This document shows positions 50,575 to 59,124 of a stretch of 64,000 nt of DNA, piece by piece. Within the stretch, counting starts at the first letter, position 1. The number at the start of each line of letters is the position of its first letter. The notes beneath the pieces are model-generated. The model did no database searches. It had not been told where the DNA came from and worked only from the letters and a program-made list of their open reading frames with translations. The stretch covers positions 38,740 through 102,739 of the forward strand of contig CAYRXM010000001.1 of assembly GCA_964428175.1 (NCBI GenBank), written 5' to 3'. The stretch is from CAYRXM01 sp964428175. Its GTDB lineage: Bacteria; Chloroflexota; Anaerolineae; JAFGEY01. Both the position numbers and the translations under genes were made by a program.

Positions 50575-51837
50575 CTAAACCCACCCTCTCAATTGGCATG
50601 CTTCGGCGACGCGGGACACGGCGATCAGGTAAGCAGCGACGCGATGCGACACGTTGTATTTGCGCGCGGCCTGATCGACCTGGTGAAAGGCGATGGTCAT
50701 TTTCTGATCCAGCCGCTGGTACACCTCATCAAGCGTCCAGTAATAGTTGTAGGCGTTTTGCACCTGCTCGAAATAAGAGACGGTGACGCCGCCGGCGTTG
50801 CACAAGAAATCGGGGATGACCAGGCACCCTTTGGCTTCCAGGATGTCGTCGGCTTCGGGCGTGGTGGGGCCGTTGGCTAATTCGACCACCATCCTGGCTT
50901 TGACCTGCCCGGCATTGCCGGCGTGAATGGCCCCTTCCAGCGCGGCCGGGATCAAAATATCCACGTCGAGTTCGAGCAGGTCGGCATTGCTGATGCGCTC
51001 GCAGTCTGGGTAGTCGATCAGGCTGCCGGTGGCGCGCTTGTGCCGGGAGGTCGCTTCAAAGTCGAGGCCGTCGCGGCAGTACAGACCCGAGCGCGAATCG
51101 GAAATTGCCACGACCCTGGCCCCAAACATCTCGGCGATCAACTTGTGGGCAAAGGTTCCGGCGTTGCCATAGCCCTGGATGGCGACGGTGGCCTTGCTCA
51201 AGTCGATGTCCAGCAAGCGGGCGGCCTCACGGACGCAATAGATGCCGCCCCGGGCGGTCGCGTCGCTGCGCCCTTGCGAGCCGCCCAGCGGCAGCGGCTT
51301 GCCTGTGATCACGCCGGGCGCGTTGTGCCCCACCAGAATGCTGTATTCGTCCATCATCCAGGCCATGATCTGTGGCGTGGTGTACACGTCGGGAGCGGGC
51401 ACATCGACCTCCGGGCCGATGTATTTGCCCAGCGCGCGGATGTAGCCCCGGCTCAGGCGTTCCAGCTCGCCGAGCGAGAGTTCTTTGGGGTTGCAGGCCA
51501 CGCCGCCCTTGCCGCCGCCCAGCGGAATGTCGACCACGGCGCACTTCCAGGTCATCCAGGCGGCCAGCGCGCGAATGGTGTCAAACGTCTCGGCGACGTG
51601 AAAGCGGATGCCGCCTTTGGTCGGGCCGCGCGCGTCATTGTATTGGACGCGAAAGCCCTCAAAGATACGGGTCGTTCCGTCATCCATCTTGACCGGAATG
51701 CGCACGTGAAATTCGCGCATCGGCCAGCGCAAAAACTCGTGCATGGTCGGGTCGAGGTCCATCACTTGAGCGGCACGCCCAAGCTGGCGCTGGGCAATTT
51801 CAAAGGGGTTGATCGTTGGAACCAGGGAGTCTTGCAT
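50575..51837 (-). CDS. gdhA: glutamate-type amino acid dehydrogenase
   Basis: The 420-residue enzyme belongs to the Glu/Leu/Phe/Val dehydrogenases: GPTKGGIRFH near 75, MTWKCAVVDIPLGGGKGG near 98 with the catalytic Lys, PAPDVYTTPQIMAWMMDEY, nucleotide loop GYGNAG near 217, and ELANGPTTPEAD near 320. The length and KGGIRFH motif favour Glu dehydrogenase. AAAGGA before the ATG at 51837 sets the start; the open frame further upstream lies inside serA and is not real. It links ammonium and 2-oxoglutarate to glutamate, the amino donor for Ser and Asp synthesis. Confidence 0.92.
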   Translation of the reverse strand: MQDSLVPTINPFEIAQRQLGRAAQVMDLDPTMHEFLRWPMREFHVRIPVKMDDGTTRIFEGFRVQYNDARGPTKGGIRFHVAETFDTIRALAAWMTWKCAVVDIPLGGGKGGVACNPKELSLGELERLSRGYIRALGKYIGPEVDVPAPDVYTTPQIMAWMMDEYSILVGHNAPGVITGKPLPLGGSQGRSDATARGGIYCVREAARLLDIDLSKATVAIQGYGNAGTFAHKLIAEMFGARVVAISDSRSGLYCRDGLDFEATSRHKRATGSLIDYPDCERISNADLLELDVDILIPAALEGAIHAGNAGQVKARMVVELANGPTTPEADDILEAKGCLVIPDFLCNAGGVTVSYFEQVQNAYNYYWTLDEVYQRLDQKMTIAFHQVDQAARKYNVSHRVAAYLIAVSRVAEACQLRGWV

Positions 51838-51896
51838 GTTGAATCCTTTCAGTATAATGTGACCATTCGAAAGCGTCGGGCCTTCGGGATGGCGTG

Positions 51897-53468
51897 TTAC
51901 AATGATAGCAGTCGAATCGAGTGGACGCCGGGCAGCGCTTCGATTTCGGCCTGGACATGCGGCGGTGCGAATTCGTCCAGGGTGAGCACCATCAGCGCTT
52001 CGCCGCGCACCTGGAGCCGGCCCACGCCCATAAAGGCGATGTTGATGTCGGCGCGGCCCGTCACCAGCCCCACCTGGCCGATCAGCCCGGGCTGGTCGCG
52101 GTTGTAAACCAACAGCTGGTAGCCATGTGCGGCAAAGTCGAGCCAGTATTCGTCGATGCGCACGATGTACGGTTCGCCGCGCATAATCGTGCCGGAAAGG
52201 ACGCGCTGCGCGCCGTTGTCGCTCAGGGTGAGGGTGATCAGGTTGGCAAAGTGACCGGCGTCGCCGGTTTTTTCCTCGCTCACCTCCAGGCCGCGCTCGC
52301 GGGCGATCAGCCCGGCATTGACCAGGGTGATCCGCGCTTCGGTCACGTCTTGCAGCAACCCCTTGATGATCAGCGCGCGCAGCAAGTCGGTGTTCATTTC
52401 GGCCAATTGGCCGGCATAGGTGATGCGCGCGGTGTTGAGGTGCTTGTCGACGAGCTGGCTGGCTGCCGCGCCGAGCTTTTCGGCCAGCTCGCAAAAAGGC
52501 AAGAGTTGGGCCTGTGTCTCCGGCGGGATGATCGGCGCGTTGACCGGGTGGGCGGCCGGTTTCCCATCGAGCACATCGAGCACCTGCCGGGCCACGTCGA
52601 CCGCGACGGCGACCTGGGCCTCCTGGGTGGACGCGCCCAGGTGCGGGGTGAGCACCACCCTGGGGTTGTTCAGCAGCGGGCTGCCGAGCGGGGGTTCCTG
52701 GACAAACACATCGAGCGCAGCGCCGGCGAGCTGCCCATCCTTGAGCGCCTGATCCAGCGCGGCCTCGTCGACGATGCCGCCGCGTGCGCAGTTGATGATC
52801 CGCGCCGTCGGCTTGACCTGGGCCAGTTCTGCCGCGCCGATCATGCCCTTGGTTGCCGGGGTGAGCGGCACGTGGACGGTGATAAAGTCGGCCTCGGCGA
52901 GCAGCCGTTCCAGCGGGCACAACTCGACGCCCAGCCGCTCGGCGTGCGCGCTGGACATGTAGGGGTCAAAGCCGAGCACGCGCATCTCCAGGCCGCGCGC
53001 GCGGCGGGCCACCTCGCGGCCAATGCGGCCCAGGCCGATCACGCCCAGCGTCTTGCCGGTCACTTCGACGCCCATAAACTGCTTGCGCGACCATTTGCCG
53101 GCGCGCATCGAGGCGTCGGCGGCGGGGATGTGCCGGGTCAGGGCCATCATCATGGCGACGGTGTGCTCGGCGGCGGCGATGCTGTTGCCGTCCGGCGCGT
53201 TGACGACCAGAATGCCCTGCGCCGTCGCCGCGTCCACGTCAATGTTGTCAACGCCCACCCCGGCGCGTCCAACCACCTGCAAGTGCTTGCCCGCCTGGAG
53301 AATGGGCGCTGTGACCTGCGTGCCGCTGCGCACGATCAGCGCATCATAGCCGGCAATGATCTCGACGATTTGTTCCTGGCTCAAATCCGTTTTCACATCG
53401 ACGAAATGTCGTCGTTGCAGCAGTTCGATCCCGTCTTGCGCCAATGGGTCGGAAACCAATATGCGCAT
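51897..53468 (-). CDS. serA: D-3-phosphoglycerate dehydrogenase
   Basis: The 523-residue enzyme starts serine synthesis. Motifs: GRAGVGVDNID, TLGVIGLGRIG (NAD), NCARGGIVDEAAL (Arg), FVQEPPL (Glu) and LTPHLGAST (His). An ASB domain (about 320-440) and a C-terminal ACT domain (about 450-523) place it in the long type 1 group. GGAGGGAGAG precedes the ATG. A terminator (53507-53544), a mobile-type repeat and a structured leader lie upstream, so expression may be attenuated. Confidence 0.95.
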   Translation of the reverse strand: MRILVSDPLAQDGIELLQRRHFVDVKTDLSQEQIVEIIAGYDALIVRSGTQVTAPILQAGKHLQVVGRAGVGVDNIDVDAATAQGILVVNAPDGNSIAAAEHTVAMMMALTRHIPAADASMRAGKWSRKQFMGVEVTGKTLGVIGLGRIGREVARRARGLEMRVLGFDPYMSSAHAERLGVELCPLERLLAEADFITVHVPLTPATKGMIGAAELAQVKPTARIINCARGGIVDEAALDQALKDGQLAGAALDVFVQEPPLGSPLLNNPRVVLTPHLGASTQEAQVAVAVDVARQVLDVLDGKPAAHPVNAPIIPPETQAQLLPFCELAEKLGAAASQLVDKHLNTARITYAGQLAEMNTDLLRALIIKGLLQDVTEARITLVNAGLIARERGLEVSEEKTGDAGHFANLITLTLSDNGAQRVLSGTIMRGEPYIVRIDEYWLDFAAHGYQLLVYNRDQPGLIGQVGLVTGRADINIAFMGVGRLQVRGEALMVLTLDEFAPPHVQAEIEALPGVHSIRLLSL

Positions 53469-53506
53469 CTCTCTCCCTCCTGGTGCCAGATGCCTGGCAA
53501 TGAATG

Positions 53507-53544
53507 AAAAAAAAAGACGCCTTGAACAAGGTCAAGGCGTCTTT
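53507..53544 (-). terminator. terminator directly upstream of serA
   Basis: On the minus strand AAAGACGCCTTG, a short loop, and CAAGGCGTCTTT are followed by T6, about 40 bp before the serA ATG. Placed upstream of the gene, it would act as an attenuator or insulate serA. Confidence 0.8.
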
Positions 53545-53567
53545 GCACTGACTGATTTGTGGCTTTG

Positions 53568-53705
53568 CTGAAAAAAGGTCGGCTGTTCGTGAAATTGCTC
53601 GTTGGGGTTATTGTTCTTGCGCTTATTAAGAACAGTTGGCAAAGCTCCAAGATACTTGATGTATCAAGTTCTTGGACTTGTTTGTCGTTCCTGACCTTTT
53701 TTCAG
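53568..53705. repeat. inverted-repeat element, family D, copy 2
   Basis: Same 13-bp perfect ends (CTGAAAAAAGGTC / GACCTTTTTTCAG) and similar length as 24412-24548, plus shared GTTGGCAAAG and GACTTGTTTGTCG inside. Confidence 0.85.
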
Positions 53706-53723
53706 GGGAGTCGTTTGTGCGAC

Positions 53724-53925
53724 AAAAAAAGCCCCCCGGTTGGGAGGCTTGTCTATAGCCGTTCGATCTAGGTGCGGCGCTGGCTTTCTCCCAACCGACA
53801 ACATTCCTCCGTGATGGAGGAACGAGTGCGACCAGTGGTACCGGTGCCGGGAAAAACGCGCCAGGTGCGCATGGACAATCCTTCAGAACGATCCAAACAG
53901 TCTGATTGATCACATCGATCTGAAA
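53724..53925 (-). ncRNA. structured leader or small RNA of unknown class, with terminator
   Basis: On the minus strand a promoter (53929-53957) is followed by about 200 nt ending in AAGCCTCCC-AACC-GGGGGGCTT-TTTTT (53724-53750). An upstream arm CGGTTGGGAG (53788-53797) is exactly complementary to CTCCCAACCG inside the terminator (53737-53746). The two folds are mutually exclusive, the mark of an attenuator. Another hairpin (TTCCTCC-GGAGGAA) lies at 53812-53825. No known riboswitch consensus is recognisable. It could control serA or be a free small RNA. Confidence 0.6.
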
Positions 53926-53928
53926 CAC

Positions 53929-53957
53929 AGTTTACCACAGACTTGGATATTGGTCAA
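53929..53957 (-). promoter_or_regulatory. promoter of the structured RNA
   Basis: TTGACC (53952-53957) and TAAACT (53929-53934) on the minus strand, spacer 17 bp. Confidence 0.7.
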
Positions 53958-54043
53958 ATTTTGATTCCGGGTAGCCAATGATGCCTGGAGGTCCTTGTTT
54001 TACATAAAATGCACCTAAACTAGCTTTGCTTTATTCGCGTTCA

Positions 54044-54072
54044 TTGACACAGCGGGGGGATTGCGTTATAAT
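54044..54072 (+). promoter_or_regulatory. consensus promoter of the TPR gene
   Basis: TTGACA (54044-54049) and TATAAT (54067-54072) with a 17-bp spacer: both boxes match consensus completely. Transcription from about 54079 supports the GTG start at 54107. Confidence 0.9.
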
Positions 54073-54106
54073 GACGGCGGGGATTGTAGATGTTGTGGGA
54101 GGAAAC

Positions 54107-55717
54107 GTGAAAAAGGCTGTATGGTGGATTGTAGCTGCGCTTGGTATCGTCGCTCTGGGTGTGGCGGCCTATTTTAGCGCCCCTTACTGGTGGCCCTGGG
54201 TGCCGTCGTCGGCGGCCTGGCTGCAGGGTGTGTTTAGCGGCCAAACCCTGGGCCCGGTTTTGTTCGGCCTGGCACTGGTGCTGGTCGCCCTGGTCGAATT
54301 TGTCGTTGGGCTGGTGCTGCGCTCCCGCAGCCGCTCGTTTGAACTTGAACGCGCCGACCTGGTGGCGCTGCACCGCAAGGAACTCGAACTCGGGCAGCAA
54401 GAAATCGAGCTGCTGAAACAGGACAAGGCTCAAATCGAGGCCAGGTTGCAGGCGCGCAGCGAGATGGTGCAGCAAGAACGGACGATGCTGAATGCCCGGC
54501 TGGAACGTTTGCAGCGCGAAGCCCAGATTGCGCTCAGCCAAGTCGTCCAGATCGATCATCCCGCCCTTTCCTCGCGCGATATTTCAAACATCGAGCAGGT
54601 GCTCAATCGTCTGGAACGGATCGAGCTGGCCCTCGATGTCTCCGACATGGCCAGCAGCGATATAGACGAAGCGCAGTTGATCGCCCGTGCGGCCAACTGG
54701 CTGCGCTTGGGCAATGCCTATTATTACATCAATCTGCCGCTCAAGGCGATGGCCTATTACGAGCGCGCGCAAGACCTGCGGCCTCAGGATGTGACGCCAT
54801 ACGTCAATCAAGGGTTTGCGCTGGTGACTCAGGGCAGCGTGCAGCAGGCGATCGAGATGTTTGACCAGGCCACGCGCGTCGATGGCAACTCGCCCTATGC
54901 GTACCTGGGACGGGGCCTTGCCTATGCCCGGTTGGGACGCGAACGGCGTGCAGTCGAAGACTATAACAAGGCGATCAAGCTCGACCCCGAATTGGCCCAG
55001 TCCTATTATTATCGCGGCGTGGCTTTCGAGGAGCAGGGGCAGCACAACAAGGCGCTTCAGGACTTGAGCAAGGCAATCGATTTGTCACCCCAATATACCC
55101 GGGCCTATCTGGAACGCGGCATTGTCAGAACGGCGCTCCAGGACTACCAGTGGGCCATGATCGATCTGAATCAGGCCATCGATCTCGATCCGGCGTCGAG
55201 TCAGGCCTATTACCGGCGCGGCCAGGCGCGGGCGATCCTCGGTGAGCATCCGGTGGCGATCAAGGATTTTACCGCCGCAATCGAACTGTCGCAGACGGAC
55301 TGGCAGGTCTTTCTGGCGCGCGCCACTTCGTATATCGCTGTCGAGCAGCACAACAAGGCGGTCAGTGACCTGACCCAGGCCATCGAGCTGCAGGCTGACA
55401 GTGCAGAACTCTATAGCCGGCGCGGTGCGGCGCAGATCGAACTCAAGCAGTACACGCCGGCGATCGCCGATCTGACCCGGGCCATCGAACTGTCGCCAGG
55501 AATGGCGTTGGCCTTTGTCAACCGGGGTCGGGCCTATGAAAAAACGGGGCATTACGACGATGCATTGCGCGATCTGAACGAGGCCATCGAACTCGATCCC
55601 AACCTGGCGCTGGCCTATTATAACCGGGGCATCATTTATGGAAGCGTCGGCGAGTATGATAAAGCGACGCAAAATATCAACAAGGCCATTTCATTGGACC
55701 CATCGCTGGCCGATTAG
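54107..55717 (+). CDS. membrane-anchored TPR-repeat protein
   Basis: The 536-residue protein has two N-terminal transmembrane helices (about 5-25 and 45-70) and a coiled coil (about 75-150, rich in Glu, Gln and Leu). About ten tetratricopeptide repeats fill 190-536, most with the pattern A-x2-DL-xxAIELDP. GGGAGG plus the promoter position select GTG at 54107. The repeats should face the cytoplasm or the outside as a protein-binding scaffold; the partner is unknown. A small membrane protein gene follows at 27 bp. Confidence 0.88.
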   Translation: MKKAVWWIVAALGIVALGVAAYFSAPYWWPWVPSSAAWLQGVFSGQTLGPVLFGLALVLVALVEFVVGLVLRSRSRSFELERADLVALHRKELELGQQEIELLKQDKAQIEARLQARSEMVQQERTMLNARLERLQREAQIALSQVVQIDHPALSSRDISNIEQVLNRLERIELALDVSDMASSDIDEAQLIARAANWLRLGNAYYYINLPLKAMAYYERAQDLRPQDVTPYVNQGFALVTQGSVQQAIEMFDQATRVDGNSPYAYLGRGLAYARLGRERRAVEDYNKAIKLDPELAQSYYYRGVAFEEQGQHNKALQDLSKAIDLSPQYTRAYLERGIVRTALQDYQWAMIDLNQAIDLDPASSQAYYRRGQARAILGEHPVAIKDFTAAIELSQTDWQVFLARATSYIAVEQHNKAVSDLTQAIELQADSAELYSRRGAAQIELKQYTPAIADLTRAIELSPGMALAFVNRGRAYEKTGHYDDALRDLNEAIELDPNLALAYYNRGIIYGSVGEYDKATQNINKAISLDPSLAD

Positions 55718-55744
55718 CCGGGTGGGTCGAGCGGAGGAATCCAG

Positions 55745-55984
55745 ATGACCAAGAGCGCCTCTGGCAAGGATTTGCTCGACACCGTTTCGCACTTTTTGGC
55801 ACACAACAAGGGATTGCCGGTTTTTATCGGCATCGGGCTGGCCCTGCTGGGCCTGATTTTGAACTGCATTCCCGGTCTGTATGGTGAACCGGGTTTCTGG
55901 GGCTGGCTGGTACGCAGCGATCTGCTGCTTCACTTGGGCGTGATCGTCGGCTTGCTGGGCATTTTGCTCGGCGATGCGCTCTAG
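55745..55984 (+). CDS. small two-span membrane protein (79 aa)
   Basis: The product has two hydrophobic helices (about 25-45 and 56-77) joined by a loop with Gly, Pro and Trp. GGAGG lies 8 bp before the ATG. It is in the same operon as the TPR protein and may be its membrane partner. Its stop codon forms part of a palindromic element. Confidence 0.7.
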   Translation: MTKSASGKDLLDTVSHFLAHNKGLPVFIGIGLALLGLILNCIPGLYGEPGFWGWLVRSDLLLHLGVIVGLLGILLGDAL

Positions 55985-56116
55985 CAACCTGTCGGAGAAA
56001 TGGAACAGAAACCGGGTTTATGCTTTTCTATGAACATAAACTGTCGAACGGCACATTTCATAATTCTGGATTATCACGCAATGAGCATAAACCCGGTTTC
56101 TCCGACAAACTGCTAG
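55981..56116. repeat. palindromic element after the 79-residue gene
   Basis: CTAGCA and CTGTCGGAGAAA at the left are mirrored by TTTCTCCGACA and TGCTAG at the right, with inner AACCGGGTTTATGCT / AGCATAAACCCGGTT. 136 bp, non-coding. Confidence 0.75.
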
Positions 56117-56137
56117 ACGGCCCCCAACTCGAAAAAC

Positions 56138-56173
56138 AACAGTGCCCACGGTTTTCACCGTGGGCACTGTTTT
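56138..56173. terminator. strong bidirectional terminator
   Basis: AACAGTGCCCACGGT and ACCGTGGGCACTGTT with a short loop, followed by TT on the plus strand. It separates the TPR operon from the convergent HTH gene. Confidence 0.75.
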
Positions 56174-56221
56174 GCCGGAGGCGACCCGGCTGCGCTCCAG
56201 ACGGAAAAATGCCGCTTTCCA

Positions 56222-56322
56222 ATCAAATCTTGTTTGATGGAGGTCTGGTACTCTTGCGACCTAATTTTGATAGGTTCAAGTCTGGCCCGTGGGCGCAATT
56301 TGCATATCAAATTTGGTTTGAT
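56222..56322. promoter_or_regulatory. pair of 17-bp ATCAAA-N5-TTTGAT palindromes
   Basis: ATCAAATCTTGTTTGAT at 56222-56238 and ATCAAATTTGGTTTGAT at 56306-56322 are followed by the same GGAG. They lie just downstream of the HTH gene and could be its binding sites. Confidence 0.45.
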
Positions 56323-56328
56323 GGAGTA

Positions 56329-56550
56329 CTAGCTGCCTCGCCCGGAACGCTCGCTGATCCATTTTTCGAGCAAGTCGCGTTTGATGCGCCACTGCCGCCC
56401 AATTTTGAACGCCGGCAGTTCTCCTTCGCGGGCCAGGCGGCGCACGGTCAACTCGTGGAGTTTGAGAAAAGTGGCTACTTGGGCAATGGTGAGCATATCG
56501 TTTTCGTTCATGCCAGATCCTGAGCCTGTCGGGATGCTAGATTCGGTCAT
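56329..56550 (-). CDS. excisionase/MerR-type HTH DNA-binding protein (73 aa)
   Basis: The protein is essentially one helix-turn-helix of the excisionase family: MLTIAQVATFLKLHELTVRR, LAREGELPAFKIGRQWRIKR. Domains of this type bind DNA in phage, plasmid and chromosomal regulators. No integrase or phage gene is near, so excision is unlikely and regulation more so. AAAGGAG precedes the ATG at 56550. Two matching palindromes lie just past its stop. Confidence 0.88.
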   Translation of the reverse strand: MTESSIPTGSGSGMNENDMLTIAQVATFLKLHELTVRRLAREGELPAFKIGRQWRIKRDLLEKWISERSGRGS

Positions 56551-56702
56551 TGTCTTTCTCCTTTCGGTTTATCAACATCAGGTTACTGGACACGCTCAAG
56601 GCAAAGGATCAGCCCAGTCTCGAAACCGGCCTCACCCGTCTTGAGCGATTTAACGTCTAAACATGAGACAGTATACCATATTATGTTCAAAAAGAAAACT
56701 TG

Positions 56703-57629
56703 ATGCGCAACAATAATAGGGATTGGAAAAAAATCTGGATCGGCTGTCTCGTCGTGTGGCTGGGCATGGCCGGTTCATTGCGGGCATTTGCGCCCAACAC
56801 GCCGGTCATTTCACTTGCCACGGTCTGCACGCCGCACTGGGTTCGCCCGGTCGACGCGGCTGCCGGCGACCAGCCTGATCATTTCTACCCGTATGGCTCG
56901 ACCGGACAGGGGCAATACCAGGTGCATCACGGCGTCGAATTTGTCAATTCGCTCGGAACGCCGGTTTTTGCCGTCGCTGGCGGCACGGTCGTCGTTGCCG
57001 GAACGGATCGGCAGACGGCCTGGGGACGCCATCGGGACTATTACGGGCAGCTGGTCATCCTGGAATTGGACGAGCGCTGTTACGGGCGGCCCGTTTACGT
57101 GCTCTATGGACACCTGGTGGCTGTCCAGGTGGGTGTGGGGCAGCGTGTCGAACAGGGTGAGGTCATCGGGCGGGTGGGGATGAGCGGGATCGCCGTTGGG
57201 CCGCACCTGCACTTTGAGGTGCGGCTGGGATTGAATACGTTTGAGCACACGCAGAACCCTGTGTTGTGGTTCGACCCGCTGCCGGGCTGCGGCATGCTGG
57301 TGGGCCGTGTCGTCGATGCTGCTCGCCAGCCGCTCGAAGGGGTGCTGATCACCATTCACCGCGCCGAACAGCCGGATCGATACTGGCGTGAAACGTGGAC
57401 GTACACCGGTGTGCGCCGTGAGCGGCTGAATTCTGACACGCGCTGGCACGAAAACTGGACGTTGAGTGATCTGCCGGCCGGTGAGTATATCTTGCGCCTG
57501 AGGGTCGGCGACAGGCTTTACACCCGCCGGGTCAGCGTGGGCGATGGACAAACCGTGTTCGTGCAGTTTGACCTGCCCGCGCCGAACTTGCCAAAACAGG
57601 ATGCACACGGTATAATGTTGTCACCCTAG
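56703..57629 (+). CDS. exported M23 (LytM-type) peptidase with C-terminal beta domain
   Basis: The 308-residue protein has a signal peptide (about 10-32). The M23 domain spans about 70-190, with YQVHHGVEFVNSLGTPVFAV where the usual HxxxD ends in Glu, and HLHFEVR as the HxH motif. A carboxypeptidase-regulatory-like beta domain follows at about 200-300 (VGRVVDAARQPLEGVLITIH). It probably cuts or binds cell-wall peptides or acts on another exported target; the D-to-E change leaves activity uncertain. No clear ribosome binding site is seen. A tRNA promoter lies in its last codons. Confidence 0.85.
   Translation: MRNNNRDWKKIWIGCLVVWLGMAGSLRAFAPNTPVISLATVCTPHWVRPVDAAAGDQPDHFYPYGSTGQGQYQVHHGVEFVNSLGTPVFAVAGGTVVVAGTDRQTAWGRHRDYYGQLVILELDERCYGRPVYVLYGHLVAVQVGVGQRVEQGEVIGRVGMSGIAVGPHLHFEVRLGLNTFEHTQNPVLWFDPLPGCGMLVGRVVDAARQPLEGVLITIHRAEQPDRYWRETWTYTGVRRERLNSDTRWHENWTLSDLPAGEYILRLRVGDRLYTRRVSVGDGQTVFVQFDLPAPNLPKQDAHGIMLSP
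57588..57616 (+). promoter_or_regulatory. tRNA-Leu promoter inside the end of the M23 gene
   Basis: TTGCCA (57588-57593) and TATAAT (57611-57616) with a 17-bp spacer, 14 bp before the tRNA 5' end. Confidence 0.8.
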
Positions 57630-57630
57630 C

Positions 57631-57712
57631 GGGGAAGTGTCGGAACTGGCAGACGAGCGTGACTTAGGATCACGTGGAGAAATCCGTACGGGTTCAACTC
57701 CCGTCTTCCCCA
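57631..57712 (+). tRNA. tRNA-Leu (anticodon TAG)
   Basis: Class II cloverleaf: acceptor GGGGAAG with CTTCCCC, three-base D-stem TCG/CGA, anticodon stem CGTGA/TCACG with loop CTTAGGA (anticodon TAG), long variable arm TGGAGAAATCCGT, and T-arm ACGGG-TTCAACT-CCCGT. CCA is not encoded. It starts one base after the M23 stop codon. Confidence 0.95.
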
Positions 57713-57765
57713 CAAAAAAATGGGAGGGCATTGGCCCTCCCATTTTTATTTTGCCGGCTGGCGGT

Positions 57766-59124
57766 TCATTCCCCATCCATCAACGGACCGGTGCCTTTTT
57801 TGCGCGTCTGCGCGTTGACGCCATTGGGCGGCACGTCGCCGGGCCAGAGCAGTGGCCCCGTTCCTTTGCGGCGTCCCACGGCTTCGATGGTCTGGGCCAT
57901 CGGCTTTTTGGACACCGGCTGCGCGCCTCGGGCATGCGCGGCCTCGGTCTGCAAGGGCACGATCAATGAGACCAGCGTACCCCGGCCGGGCGCCGATTCG
58001 AGCGAGTATTTTGCGCCCAGCAGTTCGGCCCGTTCCCGCATGTTCAACAACCCCAGGCTGCCCCGATTGCCGTAGCCTCTCTGTGTCTCGGCCACATTGA
58101 AACCGTACCCGTTGTCACGCACGGCCACAATCAGGTCTTTGCTGCGCTTTTCGACAATGATCCAGGTGTCTTTGGCCTTGGCATGTTTTTTGATGTTGAC
58201 CACCGCTTCGCGAATGATCGCAAAACAAAGCTCTTCGATCTTGGCGGGCAGGCGTTCCTCGTCGAGGTTGCGCACGTCCAGGTGAACGTTGAGTCCCTCC
58301 ACGTTGATCAGCCGCTCGGTATAGGTTTCCAGCGCGGCGCGCAGCCCCTGCGATTCCAGCACCAGCGGGCGCAGTTCGAACATGGTGTTGCGCACCTGGG
58401 CCAGCGTGCGTTGTGCGGTTTCGCGTAGTTTGACCAACTCTTGCGGCACTTTGGCCGGTTCGTGCTCGTACAGTTTGTTGATAAAGTCAATTTCCATAAT
58501 GATCGAGGCCAGCGTCTGTGCGGGGCCGTCGTGCAGATCGCGGGCCAGTTTTTTGCGCTCCTGATCTTCGATGGCAATGATGCGATCTTTTTCAGATTCC
58601 AGTTCCTGGTACAGCCGCGCGTTGATGATCGACGTGGTGGCCTGGGCCGCCAGCGACATGAGAATGTCTCGATCCAGATCGTCGAACGGCTCGCCGGAGC
58701 GCTTGTTGATCACCTGGATGACGCCGATCTTTTCGGAAGCATTCATCATGGGCACCGTGATCAGAGAAAGCGTCACAAAGTCGGTGTTGCGGTCGACTTC
58801 GGGGTTAAAGCGGCTGTCCTGGGCCACATCGCTCGAAATCACCGGCTCACAGTTGGTGAAAACCCAACCGGCAATGCCCTTGTTCGAAGCCATGCGATAG
58901 TCCAGCAGGTCGGGGTTTTGGGTGACGACAAAGACCAACTCGTCGGATTTTTCATCCCACAACAGCAGAGAGCCTTGAGTGGCCTCAAGTACCTGGATGG
59001 CCGAATCGAGGATTTTGTGCAACAGCTTTTTCGCGTCTAGCTCAGAGGTCAACTCTTGGGCGATGGTCTGCACGGTTTGCAGCGCGGCCAATTGTCGACG
59101 GATATGCGCCTGATCGTTGGTCAT
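57766..59124 (-). CDS. cytoplasmic GAF-domain histidine kinase (NarL class)
   Basis: The 452-residue kinase has a GAF domain (about 25-175; GIAGWVFTNCEPVI, VIQVINKRSGEPFDDLD), a short coil, HisKA_3 with ARDLHDGPAQTLASI near 205, and HATPase_c with REAVVNIKKHAKA, DNGYGF and GSLGLLNMRERAELLGA. No transmembrane helix. The C-terminal 50 residues are a disordered tail with the repeat (R)KKGTGPL. It senses a cytoplasmic ligand and should pair with a NarL-type regulator, none of which is adjacent. GGAG 7 bp upstream supports the ATG at 59124. Confidence 0.92.
   Translation of the reverse strand: MTNDQAHIRRQLAALQTVQTIAQELTSELDAKKLLHKILDSAIQVLEATQGSLLLWDEKSDELVFVVTQNPDLLDYRMASNKGIAGWVFTNCEPVISSDVAQDSRFNPEVDRNTDFVTLSLITVPMMNASEKIGVIQVINKRSGEPFDDLDRDILMSLAAQATTSIINARLYQELESEKDRIIAIEDQERKKLARDLHDGPAQTLASIIMEIDFINKLYEHEPAKVPQELVKLRETAQRTLAQVRNTMFELRPLVLESQGLRAALETYTERLINVEGLNVHLDVRNLDEERLPAKIEELCFAIIREAVVNIKKHAKAKDTWIIVEKRSKDLIVAVRDNGYGFNVAETQRGYGNRGSLGLLNMRERAELLGAKYSLESAPGRGTLVSLIVPLQTEAAHARGAQPVSKKPMAQTIEAVGRRKGTGPLLWPGDVPPNGVNAQTRKKGTGPLMDGE

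Noticed and set aside
50575..52920. 781-codon open frame on the minus strand covering the dehydrogenase and part of serA
   Set aside because: The part upstream of 51837 is an Arg/Gly/Pro-rich shadow of serA in another frame; the real dehydrogenase starts at 51837 with its own ribosome binding site.
51921..53507. 528-codon plus-strand frame opposite serA
   Set aside because: It is an antisense shadow with His/Arg/Asp-rich composition; serA on the other strand has full family motifs.
53750..53925. T-box riboswitch for serA
   Set aside because: TGGTACC occurs here, but on the plus strand, and the minus strand lacks the GGTGGNACCGCG core and recognisable stem I features. The leader is kept only as an unclassified structure.
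53626..53928. 100-codon minus-strand frame upstream of serA
   Set aside because: It covers the RNA structure, terminator and a repeat element, and has no ribosome binding site or protein-like composition.
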